NCBI RefSeq assembly: GCF_014696925.1
Contig: NZ_JACJQY010000041.1
Location: 1 to 51,781 of the forward strand
DNA length: 51,781 nt
Reading direction: 5' to 3'
Source: Phormidium tenue FACHB-1050
GTDB taxonomy: Bacteria; Cyanobacteriota; Cyanobacteriia; Pseudanabaenales; Pseudanabaenaceae
Shown here: piece by piece, positions 46,259 to 51,781 of the stretch
How the letters are laid out: each line of letters starts with the position of its first letter
Position numbering within the stretch: the first letter of the stretch is position 1
The notes under the pieces: model-generated
Told to the model about the DNA's origin: nothing
Seen by the model: only the letters and a program-made list of their open reading frames with translations
Database searches by the model: none
Position numbers and translations under genes: made by a program

Positions 46259-46343
46259 TAAGCCCCCTAAATCTCCCAATTCTGGGGAAACAAGAAAATA
46301 AGAATCTTTCAAAGTCCCCCAGAATTGGGGGCTAGGGGGCGAT
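46259..46343. repeat. CCCAATTCTGGGG-type palindromic element, copy 2
   Basis: The outer arms are the same as at 39954 (AGCCCCCTAAATC...GGGGGCTAGGGGGC), but the AT-rich loop (AACAAGAAAATAAGAATC) is the reverse complement of the other copy's loop. It lies about 20 bases past the 3' end of CHAT protein 3. Confidence 0.85.
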
Positions 46344-46360
46344 TAATTTAGACTTTAACT

Positions 46361-49069
46361 TTACAAACCATTCCCGATCGCAAAAAATGCCGACCAATAA
46401 TATGGATGGGATAATGTCGAGGAATTTGGCACTGTTCCCACGATTCTAACGCCAGCGCGATCGCTACTATCTGTTCCCTTTTTATCGCTATTAATCATCG
46501 CAATCTGCGCCCTTCGCAAAGCTTCAACAACAGAGACATCGCCTTTTTTGAGTTCGTCATAAAATGCTTCCATTAGTGCTTGCGTACCAGCATCATCGAC
46601 TTTCCAGAGAGAGGCGATCGCAACTCTGGCTCCAGCGGCTTGCATTTGATAGCCTAAGCCAAGAATCTCAACTCCCGATCCTAACTTGGCTCCTAGTCCC
46701 GACTGACAGGCACTCAAAACGACTAAATCGACATTGGTTAATGACCATCTGCGAATATCGGAGATGGTCGCTTTTTCGCCATCGCCAAAGATGATGAAGG
46801 AATCTTTGGGGTCACCAGTGGAGAGTTGTCCGTGGGTAGCCAGATGGAGAATGGTGTAGGAATTAGAGTTAGTGGTGGTTAATTCCTTAGTAAAGGCAGT
46901 TTCGATAAGGGTGGTGGTATTGGGAAAGCGATCTCGTATTTTCTTGACTTCGGTGATCGTGGCGGGTAATCCTGAGAAGCCTTGTTTATTGACGTTGCCA
47001 AAGGCTCCTGCAAAGATCTTGGGTGTAGAAATAGGCGGTTTATTAAACTTCGTCAGGGATGCGGCGGTGATGTTGTTGACGCGATATTTTTCGATGAGCC
47101 ATTGTTTGCCATCATGGAGGGCTGCGAGGGGAATATAGCGTAATTGTCCATCGGGAGCATAGATGATTGTGTCGATTTTTAGTTCGGCTAGTTCTGTTTC
47201 AAAGGGTTTGATTAGCCATGTATACATTTGCTGTGCAGGTTTTTTGACATCTTCTGAACCTGAGTCTCTGAGTCCTGCGAGAAAATCAGTAATTTCTTGA
47301 TTGAGTTTTTCTCGTTTGATGTTGATGGTGCGACGGATCGGTGTGGTTTTGGCGGTAACTAGAATTAATTCGAGGCGATCGTCAAGGATGAGGGGATAGA
47401 GGAGAACAGCATTGGGATATTTGCTGAGAATATCGGTGCGAAGGTTTTGAAAGTTGTTGGTAATATCAACGTTTTGTTGTCTTTCCTTGAGGCGCAGTTC
47501 TTCGACTAGGGTTTGGACGGGATCGCTATCGAGAAAGGCGATGAATTGATTTTGTTGCTCTTGCTCATATTTGACGAGTTTGTTTAGCCGTTCTTGTTCG
47601 GCGGCGGTAATGTTATTAGCGAGTTTGCGTTTTTGTAGTTCGTCGAGTTCAAGGGCAAGGGCGATGAAGGTTTTTTCTTGATTTCGCAGTTCTGTTCCTT
47701 GTTCGGTTTGGCTGCTGCGGGTGGGGGTACGGAGGTATTCGTTGAGTTCTTCGACTTTGAGGAGGTCGAGGACTTGTTGGGCTTCGAGGATGCGGTCTTG
47801 TTTGAGTAGCAGGTCGGCGAGGTTACGATAGGTTTTCTCGACGGTGGCTAAATAGGACTTTTGGATGTCTTTATCGAGTTTACTGATGTCTTTACGGATC
47901 GCTTCGCGGATGTTGATTGATTGTTTGTAAAAGAGAATAGCTAGTTCGGGGCGTTTGAGTTTGACAAATAATTCGCCTATGTTGTTGAGAGTTTTTCCTT
48001 GATTACTACGATCGCCTATTTTGTTGAAAATAGCTAATGCTTGCTGGTAAAAGTTTAAGGCAGTTGAGAATTTACCGAGTTTTTGATGAGCAATGCCAAG
48101 ACTATCGAGGGTATTGCTTTCACCTGATTGATCTCCTAATTGCTGAAATAGAACTAAAGCTTGCTGAAGAAATGGAATTGCTTTTATTGGTTGAGTTTGA
48201 GAATATAGATAGCCAAGATTATTGAGAGTAATTGCTTCGCCTGGTTGATCTTTGATGTCACGGCGTATAGATAATGATCTTTGATAATATTCTATAGCTT
48301 TTTGATTTTGATTAAGGATGGAATAAATATAACCAATGTTATGTAAGGTTTGACCTTCACCAATGCGATCGCCTATTTCTTTTCTAACAACAAGTGACTT
48401 TTGATAAAGCTCGATCGCTAGATTATATTTACCGAGATTAGATTGCACTAAGCCAATATTATTGAGAACGGCGGCAATGCCTTGACGGTGATTCTGTTGT
48501 TCAAAAATGGTGAGTGCTTGTTGATGTGAGGCGATCGCTTCAGGATATTTGCCGAGGGCATCGTAAATGGCTCCAATATTACTGAGGGTACGTCCTTCTC
48601 CAACTCTATCATTTACCTCTCTACGAATGGCTAAAGCTTGTTGGAATGTTTGTAATGCTTCTAGAAAACTTCCTTTTAGTTGGTAGGTTCCACCGATATC
48701 GTTGAGAATACTTGCTTCACCTGTGCGATCGCCCATTTCTTTTGTTAAGATAATTGCTTGCTGCAAATACTTAATCGCATCTTCATACTTTCCTAGTTTA
48801 TTGTAAGTTACTCCAATCTTTTGAAGAACTGCTTTTTCAGACAATCGGTTCTTTTGTTCTTTAAAAATTTGTAAGGCATCTTGATAGAGTTTTAGAGCTT
48901 CTTGATATTGTCTGTTGCGATATTTTTGCAAGCCTTCTCTAAGGAGAGATTCAGCAGTAGCTTTTTGAGTCACAACAAGTTTTATCCTTGTTTGATCAGT
49001 CAAATTCTGAGCCAATACTGATTGACAGAGCGCAAGCAGGAAAATTGTTGTAGCTATTCTTATAAGCAT
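46361..49069 (-). CDS. Exported TPR-CHAT protease 3
   Basis: The 902-residue protein has a signal peptide (MLIRIATTIFLLALCQSVLAQ), about eight or nine TPRs (YQEALKLYQDALQIF; GEASILNDIGGTYQ), then coiled-coil linkers and a CHAT domain. His is in LHLATHGQL (coding near 46.84 kb) and Cys in VLSACQSG (near 46.71 kb). The TPR units are more divergent than in CHAT proteins 1 and 2. The start is 6 bases after the TPR protein upstream, so they are cotranscribed. It has a short C-terminal tail like the other two. Confidence 0.9.
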   Translation of the reverse strand: MLIRIATTIFLLALCQSVLAQNLTDQTRIKLVVTQKATAESLLREGLQKYRNRQYQEALKLYQDALQIFKEQKNRLSEKAVLQKIGVTYNKLGKYEDAIKYLQQAIILTKEMGDRTGEASILNDIGGTYQLKGSFLEALQTFQQALAIRREVNDRVGEGRTLSNIGAIYDALGKYPEAIASHQQALTIFEQQNHRQGIAAVLNNIGLVQSNLGKYNLAIELYQKSLVVRKEIGDRIGEGQTLHNIGYIYSILNQNQKAIEYYQRSLSIRRDIKDQPGEAITLNNLGYLYSQTQPIKAIPFLQQALVLFQQLGDQSGESNTLDSLGIAHQKLGKFSTALNFYQQALAIFNKIGDRSNQGKTLNNIGELFVKLKRPELAILFYKQSINIREAIRKDISKLDKDIQKSYLATVEKTYRNLADLLLKQDRILEAQQVLDLLKVEELNEYLRTPTRSSQTEQGTELRNQEKTFIALALELDELQKRKLANNITAAEQERLNKLVKYEQEQQNQFIAFLDSDPVQTLVEELRLKERQQNVDITNNFQNLRTDILSKYPNAVLLYPLILDDRLELILVTAKTTPIRRTINIKREKLNQEITDFLAGLRDSGSEDVKKPAQQMYTWLIKPFETELAELKIDTIIYAPDGQLRYIPLAALHDGKQWLIEKYRVNNITAASLTKFNKPPISTPKIFAGAFGNVNKQGFSGLPATITEVKKIRDRFPNTTTLIETAFTKELTTTNSNSYTILHLATHGQLSTGDPKDSFIIFGDGEKATISDIRRWSLTNVDLVVLSACQSGLGAKLGSGVEILGLGYQMQAAGARVAIASLWKVDDAGTQALMEAFYDELKKGDVSVVEALRRAQIAMINSDKKGTDSSDRAGVRIVGTVPNSSTLSHPYYWSAFFAIGNGL

Positions 49070-49075
49070 TTGAGG

Positions 49076-50611
49076 TTACTTTTTTTGCTCTTGAGTAGTA
49101 GAATCTGATTTACTCTCTGTGGAAGGAGAAGGAAGTAGCTTATCCAGATCGTCTTCATCAGATATTATGGAAACACTACCACTACCACCTCCATAGCCTC
49201 CACCAAGCCATTCCGTCCCTGATACATAATCAGCTTGCTTATAGAAGTTCATGGCTTTTTGGCGATCGCCTCTACTTGCATAAAAGTTCCCAATATCTAT
49301 CAAGAATCCTGGATAAAAGAAGAAGCTTGGTCTATAAGAATCTCTTTCTTCTTTTTTTACTAAGTTCGCTCTTATTTCACCAAATTTCAATAGATCTTCA
49401 TAAGCAATTAGAGCATTAGCTTCATCGCCAAGCCGCACATAAGTTCTAGCTATCTTATGTTTGATCAGAAATACATTTCTCAGAAAACTATGCTTATCAT
49501 TTTCATCTTTAGGGGGCTTAACTTGCGAATAATAGTCAATGGCTTTTTGATAGTACATCATAGCAACTTTGTAGTTACCAACTTCTGAATATGCATCGCC
49601 TGTATCTTCATAGGCACTTCCCATATCTACATCTAAGTGTAAAGAAACAGTTCCTGTTTTTTCATCAATCAAGGAATCACGAAGTAACTTCTGAGTATAA
49701 AGAACCTTTTCTAATAGTTGATTGGAACCCTTAGCTGCTGCTATTACAGTAAATTCTTTAAGATCTTCAAATACACCTAAATATCCCATTTTTTTGCCTT
49801 GTTTTAATCCATTGATTATTAAATCAAGTGTTTTTTCATAATAAACAAGTGCTTCATTTAGATAAATCAAAGCTTCTGCTTCATTCCCCATGAGTTTATG
49901 TGCGAGCCCCATTTTTAAGAGCAGTATGCTCGTTCTCGGTTCTCTTTCTGAGCTAATTTTACGGAGTTTTAGAATTCCTTTCTTATAGAACTCAATTGCT
50001 CTGGGATATAGCTTTTTGTAAACATAAGCATCACCTATACTCCCATACCCTGATGTTGTGCAGAAATAATCTTCTGCACAAAAATTCTTATGTTCAAATA
50101 GATACTCTACTCTTGCCTCTATGTCATCTGAGTTAGAATCTCGTTTAATTAAGTATTCATATACAGGCATATCCCCTGGAATTAAACGATTTTTGACAAT
50201 ATTTTCAAGACTCATACGATGAGACATTATTTCAAACTCAAATTTGATATCACCAGATGCTCTTGCTAATTTTAGTGCTTGCCGCAAAGTATTAATAGCT
50301 CTGCTATGGCGATATCTCCGAGCATCTAGATAAGCAAGGCTAACTAATGTTTTTACTTCACCCTTGAGATCTCCAAGACCTTTATAGATTGCCAAAATTT
50401 GTCGATTGATTTTTTCATGCTCCACAAGTGTGAGCCTACCCCTATAGTCTATTAGCCTTAATAGCTTATCCAACTCTTGTTCTCTCATCTTTCGGTAAGT
50501 AGATTTTTTAGCCGTTGTCTCCTCTGCCAACACAATGTTGGCAGGGTACATAGAGATTGCTAACTCAACTACCATAAACCACAGCACTAGCCCTAAACTC
50601 CTACCCATCAT
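49076..50611 (-). CDS. Exported TPR protein with acidic SDEDDLDKLL tail
   Basis: The 511-residue protein begins with a hydrophobic signal (GLVLWFMVVELAISMYPANIVLA) and has several TPR-like helical pairs (YEDTGDAYSEVGNYKVAMMYYQKAI; YASRGDRQKAMNFYKQA). Its C-terminus has a Gly-rich stretch and then ISDEDDLDKLLPSP with a charged tail. It has no CHAT domain. Upstream there is no gap to the neighbouring TPR gene (stop TAG then ATGATG), and GGAG precedes the ATG pair, so the start could be either. The role is probably scaffold or adaptor for CHAT protein 3. Confidence 0.8.
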   Translation of the reverse strand: MMGRSLGLVLWFMVVELAISMYPANIVLAEETTAKKSTYRKMREQELDKLLRLIDYRGRLTLVEHEKINRQILAIYKGLGDLKGEVKTLVSLAYLDARRYRHSRAINTLRQALKLARASGDIKFEFEIMSHRMSLENIVKNRLIPGDMPVYEYLIKRDSNSDDIEARVEYLFEHKNFCAEDYFCTTSGYGSIGDAYVYKKLYPRAIEFYKKGILKLRKISSEREPRTSILLLKMGLAHKLMGNEAEALIYLNEALVYYEKTLDLIINGLKQGKKMGYLGVFEDLKEFTVIAAAKGSNQLLEKVLYTQKLLRDSLIDEKTGTVSLHLDVDMGSAYEDTGDAYSEVGNYKVAMMYYQKAIDYYSQVKPPKDENDKHSFLRNVFLIKHKIARTYVRLGDEANALIAYEDLLKFGEIRANLVKKEERDSYRPSFFFYPGFLIDIGNFYASRGDRQKAMNFYKQADYVSGTEWLGGGYGGGSGSVSIISDEDDLDKLLPSPSTESKSDSTTQEQKK

Positions 50612-51679
50612 CTACTTTTTCTCCGTCTGATTAGTTGTTTCTGGCTTCCGTTCTTTGGAAGTATCAGCAAGTAACTTACCAAGGTCATCTTCATCAGAAA
50701 GAATGGAAGCCGTCGGAGTACCACCACCCCATCCACCACGAGCAGCATGAGATTTGTTTAATATGGTTTGAGCTTTATTATAAAAAGCTATAGCTTTATC
50801 AACTTCACCGATCTGCTTGTAAAGGTTGCCAATCTCTACTAACAGTCCTACGCTATCAGAAGAAGATAAAGTATGAGGTTGTCTCCCGATGATTCTGTAT
50901 AATTTTTCCCTATGTTCTCTCCAACGTGATTCGTTAGCAATGACATGCTGGCTTGTTTGTTCAAAAACTATCAAGTAACTCTCATAAGCTAGCAAATAAT
51001 ATTTTAAACTTGTGGACACATCCCCAATACCTGCATAAGCCCTAGCCAACTTACGATAAATTTCTATGCGCCACCTATTATCGATTTGTTTTCGTGATAA
51101 CCTTGACTCAGTTTCCCTTTTGATCGCTTGTTCATAATATTGAATAGCCATCTTGTAATTTGCAACAACACTGTAGGCATCACCTATACGTCCACCATAA
51201 CCGTGGTTTTCTGCTATCCGAGCTTTAATAGCCCGTTGTATCAACTCTTCTGAATTTTTTGCTATTGCAAGTACCGTAAGGTTTTCCAATCTATCATCAG
51301 TATAAATTTTCCCCTTTGTCAAAAACTCAGCAGTTGATAAATTGTTGTATTCTCTATCAACGCCAAGTCTGGAATAATAGTCCAACGCATTATTGAGAGC
51401 ATCATCAGCCTGAGATTGATTTCCCATACTCTTATATAACAAAGCTGTTTTAAGGTAAAGTTGAGCTATGGTTTCATAAACATCATTTTTGTATTGAACT
51501 TGCTCTCTATCTAATAAATCAGAAGCTCTCTTTATGCTTTTAGTATAGGATTCTATGGCTTTGATATAAGCTTTTCTGGATGAATAGCTGTCACCAATAT
51601 TCTGAATGGTATAGGTGTAATATCTGCGGTCTGGTACTGCAATGCCACTTAGTTTGAGTTGGATAAGTTTCTCATCCAA
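50612..51679 (-). CDS. TPR protein with SDEDDLGKLL tail, no signal peptide visible
   Basis: The 355-residue protein is made of TPR-like helices (YTYTIQNIGDSYSSRKAYIKAIESY; YSVVANYKMAIQYYEQAI). The tail has GGWGGG and then ILSDEDDLGKLLAD, matching the tail of the downstream TPR protein, so the two are paralogues. It starts at an ATG just inside a frame closed by an upstream TAG, so the 5' part seems missing relative to its paralogue. It may be a truncated copy, a frameshifted gene or a cytoplasmic variant. No Shine-Dalgarno sequence is evident. Confidence 0.7.
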   Translation of the reverse strand: MDEKLIQLKLSGIAVPDRRYYTYTIQNIGDSYSSRKAYIKAIESYTKSIKRASDLLDREQVQYKNDVYETIAQLYLKTALLYKSMGNQSQADDALNNALDYYSRLGVDREYNNLSTAEFLTKGKIYTDDRLENLTVLAIAKNSEELIQRAIKARIAENHGYGGRIGDAYSVVANYKMAIQYYEQAIKRETESRLSRKQIDNRWRIEIYRKLARAYAGIGDVSTSLKYYLLAYESYLIVFEQTSQHVIANESRWREHREKLYRIIGRQPHTLSSSDSVGLLVEIGNLYKQIGEVDKAIAFYNKAQTILNKSHAARGGWGGGTPTASILSDEDDLGKLLADTSKERKPETTNQTEKK

Positions 51680-51688
51680 GGTAATTGC

Positions 51689-51781
51689 TCAACCTATAGC
51701 AAACAATGATTTGAGAGGATTCAAAGCGATAAGAATGGACTCAAAAGCGGAAAAGCCTTTTCTTTTTCCAGTATTGACAAT
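51689..51781 (-). CDS. Possible C-terminal end of an unidentified protein (window edge)
   Basis: The minus frame is open from the window edge to a TGA at 51689-51691, giving 30 residues that include KGFSAFESILIALNPLK. It lies 9 bases before the next gene start. I do not recognise it; it could be chance or the end of a transposase or TPR gene. Confidence 0.3.
   Translation of the reverse strand: MVNTGKRKGFSAFESILIALNPLKSLFAIG

Noticed and set aside
1-51781. GCGATCGC octamers as regulatory sites
   Set aside because: This is the HIP1 repeat found throughout many cyanobacterial genomes, within coding DNA as well, so individual copies carry no specific meaning.
1-51781. tRNA or rRNA genes
   Set aside because: I saw no cloverleaf, CCA end or rRNA-like conserved stretch by eye; a covariance search would settle it.

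Overview
The window looks cyanobacterial. The HIP1 octamer GCGATCGC is scattered through almost every gene, and many gene families are cyanobacterial specialities: XisH/XisI, exported TPR-CHAT proteins, caspase-like proteins, and a CyRepA1-type replication protein. A CyRepA1-like initiator close to a parA-parB pair suggests the window is plasmid or plasmid-derived accessory DNA. Codon usage and repeats vary strongly along it, as expected for a mosaic.

Layout. (1) 1-2 kb: the 3' part of an IS630-type transposase that interrupts a hypothetical gene, then an Rpn-type PD-(D/E)XK nuclease gene. (2) 2.3-5.4 kb: a small helical protein and a NACHT STAND ATPase that share a GRDQ-N-I..QGN motif, followed by a HAD phosphatase. 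(3) 5.9-15.2 kb, plasmid backbone: the CyRepA1-like replication protein, a SWIM zinc-finger protein, parA-parB, a cupin and small hypothetical genes. An identical 23-bp near-palindrome lies upstream of parA and inside parB and is a good parS candidate. (4) 14.9-32.4 kb: a long plus-strand island with a DrmD-like SNF2 helicase, an N6-adenine methyltransferase, XisH, XisI, a TumE-type toxin pair, a RelE-like/UvrD fusion and a very large DEAD/DUF1998 helicase with a Vsr-like nuclease tail. It resembles DISARM class 1 and Druantia but matches neither. Six GC-rich double-hairpin elements and one half element are inserted in this island, six of the seven wholly within coding sequence. One lies beside a complete DUF559 nuclease domain nested in the methyltransferase. 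(5) 32.4-34.2 kb: a small hypothetical gene and a transglutaminase-like membrane protein. (6) 34.2-51.7 kb: a cluster of exported proteins comprising three TPR-CHAT proteases, a subtilisin-like protease, a Tat-exported caspase-like protein and two TPR proteins.

How the parts may work together. Section 4 reads as a multi-gene anti-phage or anti-plasmid island that combines modification, several translocases, nucleases and an addiction module. Section 2 reads as an innate-immunity-like NLR and effector pair. Section 6 reads as an extracytoplasmic protease and TPR network of unknown function; its predicted targeting signals put it outside the cytoplasm, unlike the CRISPR-linked cytoplasmic TPR-CHAT proteins. 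These functional readings are inferences from domain content and gene order.
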